Shown: positions 1 through 6,933, numbered from the stretch's first letter. The stretch is DNA of 64,000 bases from Geodermatophilus sabuli (GCF_900215145.1 NZ_OBDO01000005.1:186001-250000); one strand, 5' to 3'. Notes: generated by a model not told the origin, from the letters alone. Numbers and translations are program-made.

Positions 1-463
1 GGGGCGAGCGGCACAGGTCGGCCAGCAGTGTGTGCGTCGGCGCCCGCCAGTTGCCGGGCACCTGCAGCGCCAGCCACCCGCCGGGTGCGAGGTGGCCGGC
101 CCACCGGCGGAGCAGGCCGGCGTGCCCGGGCACCCAGTGCAGGGCGGCGTTGGTGACCAGGACGTCGACCGGACCGCCGGGCGCCCAGTCGCGCAGGTCC
201 CCGAGCGCGAACCGCAGACGGTCGGGCACGGCGTGGGCGGCCGCCGCGGCCAGCATCTCCGGGGAGGAGTCGATCCCCGTCACCAGGGCGCCGGGCCACC
301 GCGCGGCCAGCGAGGCGGTCAGGGCGCCGGTCCCGCAGCCCAGGTCGACGACGACCCGCGGCTCCCGCGCGCCGATCCGGCCCACCAGGTCGGCGAACGG
401 CCGCGCGCGCTCGCCGGCGAAGCGCAGGTAGCCGCCCGGGTCCCACGCGCCGGTGCTCGTCAC
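1..463 (-). CDS. tam: trans-aconitate 2-methyltransferase-like SAM methyltransferase (partial)
   Basis: Class I SAM-dependent methyltransferase; the Tam family methylates trans-aconitate in the cytosol. The reading frame starts at a GTG (RC of 461-463) and runs off the left edge, leaving about 154 residues. It begins with a WDPGGYLRFAGER segment typical of Tam, then motif I VDLGCGTGALT near residue 36, an acidic SAM-ribose contact (GIDSS) and the NAALHW stretch that Tam proteins carry at motif IV. The substrate assignment rests on these N-terminal features, and the substrate-binding C-terminal half lies outside the window. It is divergent from tmk, with about 100 bp between the two starts. 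Confidence 0.75.
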   Translation of the reverse strand, partial: MTSTGAWDPGGYLRFAGERARPFADLVGRIGAREPRVVVDLGCGTGALTASLAARWPGALVTGIDSSPEMLAAAAAHAVPDRLRFALGDLRDWAPGGPVDVLVTNAALHWVPGHAGLLRRWAGHLAPGGWLALQVPGNWRAPTHTLLADLCRSP

Positions 464-565
464 GGCCCGACCCTAGGGCCGCGCCGGCGCGGAGCGGTCG
501 GTCGCGGCCGGTACCGTGGCGCCCGGTCCACCCGCCCCACCCACCTCCGGGAGCCCGCGATCCCC

Positions 566-1246
566 GTGTCCGACGCCGGCCCGCTCTCCCTGCCCGACGC
601 GGCCGGCGGCGCGGCGACGCCCGGCCTGTTCGTCGCCTTCGAGGGCGGCGAGGGCGTCGGCAAGTCCACCCAGGTCCGGCTGCTGTGCGCGTGGCTGGCC
701 GACGCGGGACGCCCGGCGCGGGCCACGTTCGAACCGGGCGGGACGCCGGCCGGTGCCGCCATCCGCGCGATCGTGCTCGACCGCGCGCACACCGGCCTGT
801 CGCCGCGCGCGGAGGCACTGCTGTACGCCGCCGACCGCGCCCAGCACGCGCACGCCGTCCTGCACCCGGCGCTCGACGCCGGCGGGGTCGTGGTCACCGA
901 CCGGTACATCGACAGCTCGCTGGCCTACCAGGGCGCCGGGCGCACCATCCCGCTGGACGACGTCGCGGCCATCTCCCGCTGGGCCACCGGCGGCCTGCGC
1001 CCGCACCTCACCGTGCTGCTGGACCTGCCGCCGGAGGTGGGCCTGGCCCGGGCCCGCGGCCGGGCGGCCGCCGACCGGCTGGAGTCGGAGTCGCTGGACT
1101 TCCACGAGCGGGTCCGGGCGACCTTCCGGGCCCTCGCCGCGGCCGACCCCGCCCGCTACCTGGTCCTCGACGCGACCCGGGGCGTCGAGGCGCTCGCCGC
1201 CGACGTCCGGACGCGGGTCGGCGCGCTGCTGGGGGTGCCCGCGTGA
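566..1246 (+). CDS. tmk: Thymidylate kinase
   Basis: Phosphorylates dTMP to dTDP for DNA synthesis. The 226-residue protein has the P-loop GEGVGKST at about residues 28-35, the DRYIDSS nucleotide-binding segment near residue 112 and an Arg-rich LID (ARGRAAADR) near 155-165. The GTG at 566 is chosen because it gives a normal family length; the frame is open further upstream but that part has no Tmk similarity. Its stop overlaps the GTG of the next gene (GTGA), so tmk and holB are translationally coupled, the usual actinobacterial pair. Confidence 0.95.
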   Translation: MSDAGPLSLPDAAGGAATPGLFVAFEGGEGVGKSTQVRLLCAWLADAGRPARATFEPGGTPAGAAIRAIVLDRAHTGLSPRAEALLYAADRAQHAHAVLHPALDAGGVVVTDRYIDSSLAYQGAGRTIPLDDVAAISRWATGGLRPHLTVLLDLPPEVGLARARGRAAADRLESESLDFHERVRATFRALAAADPARYLVLDATRGVEALAADVRTRVGALLGVPA

Positions 1247-2409
1247 CCGGCGGCGTCTGGGAGGCCGTGATCGGCCAGCCCACGGTGGTCGCCGAGCTGC
1301 GCGCCGCGGTCACCGACCCGGCGGCCATGACCCACGCCTGGCTGTTCACCGGTCCGCCCGGCTCGGGCCGGTCGGTCGCCGCCCGCGCCTTCGCCGCCGC
1401 GCTGCAGTGCCCCCAGGGCGGGGACGGCACCTGCCACGACTGCCGGACCGTGCTCGCCGGCACCCACGCCGACGTCAACGTGATCGTCCCGGACGGCCTG
1501 TCGATCGGCGTCGCCGAGGCCCGTGAACTGGTCCGCGTGGCCGGGCGGGCGCCGTCCCAGGGGCGCTGGCAGGTGATCATCGTCGAGGACGCCGACCGCA
1601 TGAGCGAGGCGGCGGCCAACGCGGTGCTCAAGATGATCGAGGAGCCGCCGCCGCGGACGGTGATCATGCTCTGCGCGCCGAGCCTGCACCCGGAGGACGT
1701 GTCGGTGACCATCCGCTCCCGGTGCCGGGTGATGGGTCTCCGGACGCCGTCGGTGGAGGCCATCTCCGACGTGCTGATCCGCCGGGACGGCGTGGACCCG
1801 GCGCTGGCCGCCTGGGCCGCCGGCGCCTCCGGGGGGCACATCGGCCGCGCCCGGCGTCTGGCCCGGGACGAGGACGCGCGGCTGACCCGCAAGGCGGTGC
1901 TGGACATCCCGCTGTCGCTCGTCTCGCTCGCCGCCTGCCTGAACGCCGCGGACGACCTCGTCGGCGCGGCCCAGGAGGAGACCGACGCGGCCACCGGCGC
2001 GCTGAACGGCGCGGAGACCGAGGCCCTGAAGGCCAGTCTGGGGGTCGGCGCCCGGGGGCCGGGCGTCGTCGCCGCCAGCCGGGGCAGCGCGGGGCAGCTC
2101 AAGGAACTGGAGAAGAGGCAGAAGTCGCGCGCCACCCGCATCGGCCGGGACTCCTTCGACCGGGCCCTGGTCGACCTCGCCGGGCTCTACCGGGACGCGC
2201 TGGTCGTCGGTTCCGCGCCGGGCGAGTCGCTGCCGCTGAACCACCCGGACCGCCGGGCCGACGCCGAGGAGCTGGCGCGGCGGATCGGCGCGGAGGGGGC
2301 GCTGCGGCGCATCGACGCCGTCCTGGCCTGCCGGGTCGCCCTGGAGCAGAACGTGAAGCCGCAGATCGCGCTGGAGGCGCTCGCCGTGGCGTTGCGCCTC
2401 CCGGCCTGA
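1243..2409 (+). CDS. holB: DNA polymerase III subunit delta'
   Basis: Clamp-loader subunit of the replicative polymerase; 388 residues. It begins with the family pattern VIGQP...AMTHAWLFTGPPGSG and has a zinc-binding Cys cluster (LQCP...GTCHDC) near residues 50-68. It continues with VIIVEDADRMSEAAANAVLKMIEEPP, which covers the Walker B-like region and the sensor helix. The P-loop reads GPPGSGRS with Arg in place of the catalytic Lys, which fits the delta' subunit being a non-hydrolysing stator. It overlaps tmk by 4 nt and is followed by the tRNA-Thr gene. Confidence 0.93.
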   Translation: MTGGVWEAVIGQPTVVAELRAAVTDPAAMTHAWLFTGPPGSGRSVAARAFAAALQCPQGGDGTCHDCRTVLAGTHADVNVIVPDGLSIGVAEARELVRVAGRAPSQGRWQVIIVEDADRMSEAAANAVLKMIEEPPPRTVIMLCAPSLHPEDVSVTIRSRCRVMGLRTPSVEAISDVLIRRDGVDPALAAWAAGASGGHIGRARRLARDEDARLTRKAVLDIPLSLVSLAACLNAADDLVGAAQEETDAATGALNGAETEALKASLGVGARGPGVVAASRGSAGQLKELEKRQKSRATRIGRDSFDRALVDLAGLYRDALVVGSAPGESLPLNHPDRRADAEELARRIGAEGALRRIDAVLACRVALEQNVKPQIALEALAVALRLPA

Positions 2410-2447
2410 CGCGCCCGGCCCTGCGCGGCTCGGCCGTGGCCGTGTCG

Positions 2448-2453
2448 TAGGCT
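2448..2453 (+). promoter_or_regulatory. -10 box of the tRNA-Thr promoter
   Basis: TAGGCT lies 15 nt before the mature tRNA 5' end. It is the same TAGGCT form seen before lysS and the DUF445 gene in this window. No clear -35 is visible. Confidence 0.5.
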
Positions 2454-2468
2454 GTGTGCCGCACGCCC

Positions 2469-2541
2469 GCCGCCTTAGCTCAGTCGGTAGAGCATCTCAC
2501 TCGTAATGAGAAGGTCGTCGGTTCGATTCCGACAGGCGGCT
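2469..2541 (+). tRNA. tRNA-Thr (anticodon CGU)
   Basis: The cloverleaf has a 7-bp acceptor stem (GCCGCCT with AGGCGGC), the D-arm AGCTCAGTCGGTAGAGC, an anticodon stem TCTCA/TGAGA around loop CTCGTAA (anticodon CGT at 2502-2504) and T-arm GGTTCGATTCC. No CCA is encoded. From the anticodon to one base past the discriminator it is repeated at 6670-6710, so it served as the integration site of the element that follows. Confidence 0.97.
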
Positions 2542-2542
2542 C
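2496..2542 (+). repeat. attL: tRNA-Thr copy of the element end repeat
   Basis: The last 47 nt from the anticodon arm of tRNA-Thr onward match 6664-6710 with one mismatch (T at 2501, G at 6669). 41 of them, 2502-2542 versus 6670-6710, are identical. The repeat starts at the anticodon loop and ends just past the tRNA 3' end, the usual att structure of tyrosine integrases that target tRNA genes. Confidence 0.9.
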
Positions 2543-2551
2543 GGTTCTGAC

Positions 2552-2584
2552 CAGCGGCTTCACCCCCCAGGGGTGGGGCCGCTG
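2552..2584. terminator. Hairpin terminator between tRNA-Thr and integrase relic
   Basis: CAGCGGC (2552-2558) pairs with GCCGCTG (2578-2584), with an inner CACCCC/GGGGTG stem. It lies just inside attL. It can end tRNA transcription from the left and integrase transcription from the right. It is element-borne, because the original downstream sequence now lies beyond 6710. Confidence 0.65.
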
Positions 2585-2660
2585 AGTCGTCTCCGGGGGC
2601 CTGTGGGCGCAATGTGGGCGCATCCGGGCCGGGTGAGCGCCGCGGGCCGGCACCAGCGAC

Positions 2661-3031
2661 TCAGCAGCATCGGCGGCCTGCCGGCCACTCGACGTAGAGT
2701 CGGTACATGGCCGCGGTGGACGGACGCAGCCCATGGGCCTCGCGGTCGGCCATCCAGTCGGTCAGGTAGCCGGCCATGGTCTGCCGGCGTCGTGGCGATG
2801 CTCGCCGGTGGCGACCGCGGCCAGCACCTTGGCCAGCGCCGCGTCGGCCTCAGCTTTGGTGGCGAACCCGCCCGTGCGCTGCTCCCGGCGGCGTCCGTTC
2901 GTGTAACGGCCGACATCGGCGCGGTAGTACCAGGTGCCGTGACCCCGCTCCTTGCCCAGCCGAGGGCAGTCCGCGAGCAGCCTTCCGGCCTCGTCGCGGC
3001 AGCCGCAGCGGCGGAACGTCTAGCCCTTCAC
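2661..3031 (-). pseudogene. Tyrosine integrase, N-terminal remnant
   Basis: From the GTG at 3031 the frame reads V-K-G-stop, with TAG at codon 4. It then continues as a recognisable arm-binding domain of actinobacterial phage/AICE integrases (TFRRCGCRDEAGRLL, then KERGHGTWYYRADVG, then EQRTGGFATKAEADAAL). A one-base deletion near 2793 shifts GEHRHD into a wrong frame; the other frame resumes with TMAGYLTDWMADREAHGLRPST and YRLYVE, then degenerates and stops at 2661. Only about 120 codons remain of a roughly 380-400-residue family. The catalytic R-H-R-Y domain is gone. Confidence 0.85.
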
Positions 3032-3046
3032 GCCTGGTCCTCCTCG

Positions 3047-3495
3047 TCAGCCCTCGTCCAGGTAGTCCTGGGCGATCTCAGCGGCCTTCTCGGCGGCCCA
3101 CTGCTGCCTCGCCTCGGCGGCCTGCTGGACGTGCTGCAGGAACGCGCGCAGGGTCTGGGTCGCCTCCTCTAGCTGGGAGGTGGTGTGCTCGACGTCGTCC
3201 AGGCCGACGGTCAGGGCCTCCGGCCCGATCCCCACCACCTGGCCGGACTGCTGTGCCACCTCCTCGGACCACAGCCGCCGCAGGAAGCTCCGCGCGCCGC
3301 CGCCTCGACCAAGTACTGGGCCGGTCACCAGCTCGTCCCAGGGGACCGGGGCCGCCGCGGCTCGCCCCCCCCCGCCGCACGTCGCTCGTTGTCCTCGGAC
3401 CGCGGCGGCAAGAAGAAGTAGCTGACCGGCACCTTGAAGGCCAAGGCGAGGGCCAGGACGTCGTCGGCCGAAAAGTGCCGGACACGGTCACTGTC
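3047..3495 (-). pseudogene. XRE-like regulator remnant, truncated and frameshifted
   Basis: Read right to left, it opens with RVRHFSADDVLALALAFKVP and VSYFFLPP. This resembles the end of an HTH domain in XRE-type regulators carried by actinobacterial elements. In a second frame it continues VPWDELVTGPVL, then EALTVGLDDVEHTTSQLEEA and a helical tail ending QDYLDEG. The two parts are joined by a run of nine C (3365-3373); one more base would restore a single frame. The N-terminal HTH is missing upstream of about 3495. The stop is 15 nt before the integrase GTG with a GAGGAGG between them, so regulator and integrase once formed an operon. The XRE assignment is tentative. Confidence 0.6.
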
Positions 3496-4172
3496 GGCGG
3501 ACCCCGGCGGCGGGCCGCCGTCGAGGCCCGCGCCGCCGAGGCGCTGGCCGCCCGCGAGCGCCGGCTGGCCGAGTTCGACGCCGCCGCCGTCGAGGTCATC
3601 GAGCGGCGCATGGCCAACCTGCGCGCCGAGGAGAACGAAGCCCGCGAGCAGCTGCAGGCCGCCGTCAAGGCCGACCCGGTGCTGGGCGCCTACATCCGGC
3701 AGCGGGCCGCCCGTCAGGCCCAGTACCACCTGCGCCACGAGCAGGCCAACATCGCCCGCCGGCTGGGCCAGCCCGAGCCCTTCGTGCCCGACACGCTCAG
3801 GACGACGAGCCTGGCCGACGAGGTGACGGCCGTCGTCGCCCGGGAGGCCAACGCCCAAGCCGCCGACGTCATCGTCGAGCACCTGGCCGGCCGCGAGGCC
3901 GTCGGCGCCGGCGCCGGCGAGGAGGGGACCCCGGCCCGGACACCACCGGCCTGGAGGTGTACGAGGTGACCACCCCCGAGGGCCGGCGGGTGCGGGTGAC
4001 CAGGGACCTGCGCACCGGTGCGCAGAGCATGGTCGACGCCGAGACGGGCGTGCCCTACGTCGCGCCGGCGCGCGTGCGGCCGGTCGACGACGGCGTGGCC
4101 ACCGGCGCCCAGCTCGACCGGAGCAGCCTGACCGTCGGCGACGGGTGGATGCACGGCCCGGTCGCCCTGTAG
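3480..4172 (+). pseudogene. Element gene of unknown function, N-truncated and frameshifted
   Basis: I do not recognise the family. The frame from about 3480 encodes a charged, Ala/Glu-rich helical protein (RRLAEFDAAAVEVIERRMAN, then VKADPVLGAYIRQRAARQAQ) up to a G-rich run at 3921-3926. There a one-base deletion sends it to a stop at 3967. The downstream frame continues sensibly as DPGPDTTGLEVYEVTTPEGR, then RVTRDLRTGAQSMVDAETG, to the stop at 4172. No plausible start or RBS precedes it, and it abuts the truncated regulator head-to-head, so its 5' end is probably deleted. Confidence 0.55.
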
Positions 4173-4189
4173 CCGCTGCCCCCTGTTCC

Positions 4190-4226
4190 CCGCCGCTGCC
4201 CGGTGCTCGATGCTGGGCAGCGGCGG
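4190..4226 (+). terminator. Terminator hairpin inside the element
   Basis: CCGCCGCTGCCC (4190-4201) and GGGCAGCGGCGG (4215-4226) form a perfect 12-bp stem with a 13-nt loop, 18 nt after the stop at 4172. It separates the frameshifted gene from the membrane-protein gene at 4301. Confidence 0.7.
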
Positions 4227-4300
4227 GCCAGGTCAGCAGTGCCCCCCACACCGTCAAGACGGCGGCGATTCTGACCACCGCACCAAGGGAGGTGGAGCAG

Positions 4301-4819
4301 TTGCAGCAAGACGATGTGGCCACCCAGTTGGTGGCGCCGCTACTTGGACTGATCGGGGTCATCCTCACGGCGCTGGTCAGCTTCATCAGCACGTGGCGTT
4401 GGGGCGCCGTCCCGCGTCGCATGTCCGAGCTCGGAGCACTGATCAAGGACCTGCCACAGGAACGGAGCCGTCCACTTCAGCAGCTGCTTACCGACGAGAT
4501 CGCCGACTATGTCGCCCAAGAGAACCAGCGGCGCGAGGACGTCGACAGTGAGCGGCTCGTCCTGGTCATCCGTTTGACATGGGTCATACGGGCCAGCTTG
4601 GTGGCGTGGCTCATCGCCGGCCTCACGCGGCTTGTCCTTCTGCCCTGGTTGGGAGTGCGACCCGGCGATGCTGCGGATGAATTGGCGGGCGTTGCTGCTG
4701 GCGCCTTCTTCGGGACTGCACTCGTTGCAGCCATCCTGCGCGTCCTGCGTCGCCGGTGGCGAAGGCAGAAGCTGGCAGCGGGTAGCCCCCCTTCCCGCCC
4801 GGGGCGTGCCCAGAGCTGA
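4301..4819 (+). CDS. Hypothetical three-TM membrane protein of the element
   Basis: 172 residues, family not recognised. A TTG at 4301 is chosen because AGGGAGG lies 8 nt upstream (4286-4292); GTGs at 4292 and 4316 are in the same frame. Hydrophobic segments lie at about residues 9-29 (LVAPLLGLIGVILTALVSF), 94-118 (VIRASLVAWLIAGLTRLVLL) and 127-146 (LAGVAAGAFFGTALVAAI). A charged cytoplasmic-type loop (DEIADYVAQENQRRED) separates the first two, and the tail is basic. Codon use is less GC-extreme than in the flanking genes, which supports foreign origin. Confidence 0.6.
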   Translation: MQQDDVATQLVAPLLGLIGVILTALVSFISTWRWGAVPRRMSELGALIKDLPQERSRPLQQLLTDEIADYVAQENQRREDVDSERLVLVIRLTWVIRASLVAWLIAGLTRLVLLPWLGVRPGDAADELAGVAAGAFFGTALVAAILRVLRRRWRRQKLAAGSPPSRPGRAQS

Positions 4820-5014
4820 CCGGCAACGAGCGCGCGGCTGAGCGCGCGCAGCAGCGCTAACGTGCTTCGACGCCGGATGCGCCCGGCCGGCCGCGCGTCA
4901 GCTGGGCCGTCGTTGGCCGGTGTCGAGCGCGCCGAGCGCGCAAGGTGCGGGGGTACCCCCTCCCCCTACCCTCGCCCCTGACCGTCCGTGAGGCGGCTGT
5001 TCGGTCGACGGAGT

Positions 5015-5197
5015 TCACAGATCGGGGTCGAGCGGGCCGAGCAGGCCCCGTAGCTGTCGCTGGAACAGCAGCGGCGCGCCGGCGCCGTGCCCGGCGACCA
5101 GGCCGAGCACAACGGCGACCAGCACCCAGCCGTGCAGGGTCGACAGCGCCACCACCGCGGCGGCCAGGCACAGCAGGCCCCAGGCCAGGTGCGCCAT
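5015..5197 (-). CDS. Small two-TM membrane protein of the element
   Basis: 60 residues, not recognised. The ATG (RC of 5195-5197) follows a GGAGG by 3 nt, the best RBS in this part of the element. Two hydrophobic stretches, LAWGLLCLAAAVVALSTLHG and VLVAVVLGLVAGHGAGAPLL, nearly fill the protein; a short basic end (FQRQLRGLLGP) follows. Similar short hydrophobic proteins occur on actinobacterial plasmids and integrative elements, but I cannot tie this one to a named family. Confidence 0.5.
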   Translation of the reverse strand: MAHLAWGLLCLAAAVVALSTLHGWVLVAVVLGLVAGHGAGAPLLFQRQLRGLLGPLDPDL

Positions 5198-5534
5198 CAC
5201 GCCTCCATCATCTCGCCGGCGTCGTACGCCGGCCACCGATCCGCCCGGCCGAGCTGCTGGCGGCCTGCGACGTGCGCCAGTGGACCGGCCCGAACAAGCC
5301 GGCGCCGGCAGCGGCCTAGGCGACGTTCGACGAGGCCGCCGACCCCGCAGGCGCCTGGCGTGTCTCTCGTGGCCGGGAGCGCCATGAGACGGCGTGCGTG
5401 GCGTGAACGGCGGCCACCGGGCTGCTGGCGCACCGGCCGGCGCCCGGCGAGAGGTGGGGGCGCTACCGGGCACGGATCGGCCCGCCGCCGCCGGGGTCGA
5501 CCGCGACCATCAAGGCGCGGCTGGCGCTTTGACG
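5198..5534. other. Non-coding or degenerate stretch inside the element
   Basis: The open frames on both strands are short and low in recognisable sequence, none has a good start and RBS, and no hairpin stands out. It is probably degenerated element sequence between two small minus-strand genes. Confidence 0.4.
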
Positions 5535-5822
5535 TCAGGCGTACGCGAGCAGCATCGCGAAGAAGAGGACTGCACCGATAATCCCCAGCACGAGCCCGGC
5601 CATCGCCAAGCCGGTCGGAGCGCCTCGTTGTACACCCTGGGCACGTCCCACGGCGCTGAACACAATGCCCAGCACGGCCAGGATGAAGCCGACCAGCGGC
5701 ACCCAGAACAACACCGTGCCAAGCAGTCCCAGCACGAAACCAGCGGTACCAAGACCGTTCGACGGCTGGGGCTGGAACTGGGGTGGCGGGTAGTAGTAGG
5801 GCGGCCCCGGCTGGGGGTACAT
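5535..5822 (-). CDS. DUF4190-like two-TM membrane protein
   Basis: 95 residues from the ATG at 5822, preceded by a weak GGGAAGAGAG about 10 nt upstream. The N-terminal part is rich in Pro, Tyr and Gln (YPQPGPPYYYPPPQFQPQP). Two membrane spans with the DUF4190 pattern follow: LGTAGFVLGLLGTVLFWVPL, VGFILAVLGIVFSAVGRAQG, then AMAGLVLGIIGAVLFF. Such proteins are common, poorly characterised actinobacterial membrane proteins. It lies in the element and is probably intact cargo. Confidence 0.65.
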   Translation of the reverse strand: MYPQPGPPYYYPPPQFQPQPSNGLGTAGFVLGLLGTVLFWVPLVGFILAVLGIVFSAVGRAQGVQRGAPTGLAMAGLVLGIIGAVLFFAMLLAYA

Positions 5823-5950
5823 CAGTTGTGCTCTCTTCCCGTGGGGGCGACCTGGCCCTCGCGCAGCACGCCAAACTCGCAGCACTACACGATCCGTAGG
5901 CAGGATGATCGATCCGCCGGACAGCCGTCAGCCCCTGCCACTCAAATGGG

Positions 5951-6073
5951 CTACGGCGCGATCTGCCCTGTGACGACGCCGCTGGCGACGTCGATCGCGG
6001 AGTCCCGGCCGGCAACCACGAAGCGGTCGAGGATGCGGCGGGCGCGGGTCGGCCCGCCGCCGGACTGCACCAT
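5951..6073 (-). CDS. Possible 40-residue protein or gene fragment
   Basis: The frame from the ATG at 6073 encodes VQSGGGPTRARRILDRFVVA followed by GRDSAIDVASGVVTGQIAP, a sensible globular-looking sequence ending at TAG (RC of 5951-5953). The frame stays open upstream of the ATG (YPNLGASRARIAA), so it may be the C-terminal end of a truncated gene. No RBS is visible and the family is unknown. Confidence 0.3.
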   Translation of the reverse strand: MVQSGGGPTRARRILDRFVVAGRDSAIDVASGVVTGQIAP

Positions 6074-6100
6074 GGCGGCAATGCGGGCGCGGCTGGCGCC

Positions 6101-6106
6101 TAGATT
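6101..6106 (+). promoter_or_regulatory. -10 box for a leaderless element gene
   Basis: TAGATT ends 7 nt before the GTG at 6114, so transcription should begin at or next to the start codon. There is no Shine-Dalgarno sequence. Confidence 0.5.
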
Positions 6107-6113
6107 CGGGTAG

Positions 6114-6491
6114 GTGACGACTCGGGACGGCGATGCCGCTGCGCTCTACCGACAGCAGCTGACCACCGACCTGGTCCCCGTGTCCGGTGGCGGCACTGTG
6201 GGCTACAACATGGCAGGGTCGGACGGTCGGCCGCTGGTCACCACGCAGCTGACCGACAAGCAGGCCGTAGACCTAGCCGACCTCCGCAGCATGGCGCACG
6301 ACCTTGAGCGGGTGCTGCGCTACTGCGACGAGCTTGACCGGTTCGACGAGAACGACGAACCAGTGGTGCGGGCCGCGCTACGGGCTGCCCCCTGGCGTCG
6401 CCGGTCCGGGGTCAACCTCCACGCCCTCGAGGAGCTGGCCGAGGTGCTGGCCCAGCGGGCGGGGGACGACGCCAGCACTCCGGTGGTCTGA
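6114..6491 (+). CDS. Hypothetical element protein, leaderless
   Basis: 125 residues from the GTG at 6114, family not recognised. The sequence is soluble and acidic: LVPVSGGGTVGYNMAGSDGR near residue 20, QLTDKQAVDLADLRSMAHDL at about 47-66, and a helical C-terminal part (VNLHALEELAEVLAQRAGDD). A TAGATT box ends 7 nt upstream. It is the last gene before attR and the best-preserved plus-strand cargo gene. Codon use is less GC-biased than in the flanks. Confidence 0.6.
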   Translation: MTTRDGDAAALYRQQLTTDLVPVSGGGTVGYNMAGSDGRPLVTTQLTDKQAVDLADLRSMAHDLERVLRYCDELDRFDENDEPVVRAALRAAPWRRRSGVNLHALEELAEVLAQRAGDDASTPVV

Positions 6492-6663
6492 CGCAGCGAG
6501 GCAACCGGCCTCTCTCCCCGGCCTCGTCGGTGGGCGCAAGGTGGACGCGAACCGGCAGAGATGAGCCCAGATTGGCCGGCACGGGCCACCGCCACGCCAG
6601 GCTGTCGACCTGCGGAAATGGCACATGACGTCACTTCCAGAGATCCCTCGACACGTCCTCGGG

Positions 6664-6710
6664 CTCACGCGTAATGAGAAGGTCGTCGGTTCGATTCCGA
6701 CAGGCGGCTC
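6664..6710 (+). repeat. attR: partial tRNA-Thr duplicate
   Basis: This copy of the anticodon-to-3'-end part of tRNA-Thr has one mismatch over 47 nt and is identical over 6670-6710. There is no acceptor 5' strand or D-arm, so it is not a tRNA gene. It marks the right edge of the element. Confidence 0.9.
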
Positions 6711-6719
6711 AGCACCCCC

Positions 6720-6749
6720 AGCGGGCCAGTCCACCAGGGCGGGCCCGCT
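6720..6749 (+). terminator. Original tRNA-Thr terminator, displaced by the insertion
   Basis: AGCGGGCC (6720-6727) pairs with GGCCCGCT (6742-6749) around a 14-nt loop, starting 10 nt after attR. Before integration this would have lain directly behind the tRNA gene. That it was the original tRNA terminator is inferred. Confidence 0.55.
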
Positions 6750-6787
6750 GTGTCGTTCCCGGGTCCGGTCGCGCGCGGCGGCGGGAA

Positions 6788-6830
6788 CGCCGACGGCGGT
6801 GCACCCGCGTGGGGTGCACCGCCGTCGGCG
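6788..6830. terminator. Strong 19-bp hairpin terminator
   Basis: CGCCGACGGCGGTGCACCC (6788-6806) is perfectly complementary to 6812-6830, with a 5-nt loop GCGTG. It lies between attR and the 3' end of ppa, and can act in both directions. Confidence 0.75.
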
Positions 6831-6873
6831 TCCGTCGTGCGCTCGGCGGCCGCTCGGAGAGAGGCCAGCGGCA

Positions 6874-6929
6874 GGCCCTCCTGCAGGATCCCGCCGCGAG
6901 CCTGCGAGCGGTGGGGGGCAGGAGGGTCC
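6874..6929. repeat. GRGCSTGCGA-loop hairpin, copy A
   Basis: The 10-nt loop GAGCCTGCGA (6898-6907) is closed by CCCGCCGC/GCGGTGGG (one G-U), with an outer stem CCCTCCTGC/GCAGGAGGG. It lies just downstream of ppa. It is one of five copies in the window (8931, 21992, 30752, 35866) and is probably a terminator. Confidence 0.7.
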
Positions 6930-6933
6930 TTCT

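Larger units (their letters stand above)
2543..6669. mobile_element. Relic tRNA-Thr-integrated element (about 4.2 kb)
   Basis: This stretch is bounded by the att repeats at 2496-2542 and 6664-6710. It contains an integrase fragment next to attL transcribed toward the tRNA, a truncated regulator upstream of it, a truncated frameshifted plus-strand gene, and small orphan genes (4301, 5197-, 5822-, 6114). None of the housekeeping families of the flanks occurs inside. The broken integrase and the lack of any replication or transfer gene mean it cannot move by itself. A pSAM2/AICE-like or prophage-like ancestor is inferred from the integrase arm-binding domain and the tRNA site. Confidence 0.85.

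Noticed and set aside
2480..2734. Minus-strand frame containing the peptide PVGIEPTTFSLRV
   Set aside because: It is antisense to the tRNA-Thr 3' half. The same peptide recurs at the attR copy (6378-6734) only because the tRNA sequence is repeated; it is a well-known spurious annotation.
6664..6710. Second tRNA-Thr gene
   Set aside because: It has only the anticodon-to-3' part and lacks the acceptor 5' strand and D-arm, so it is an att duplicate.
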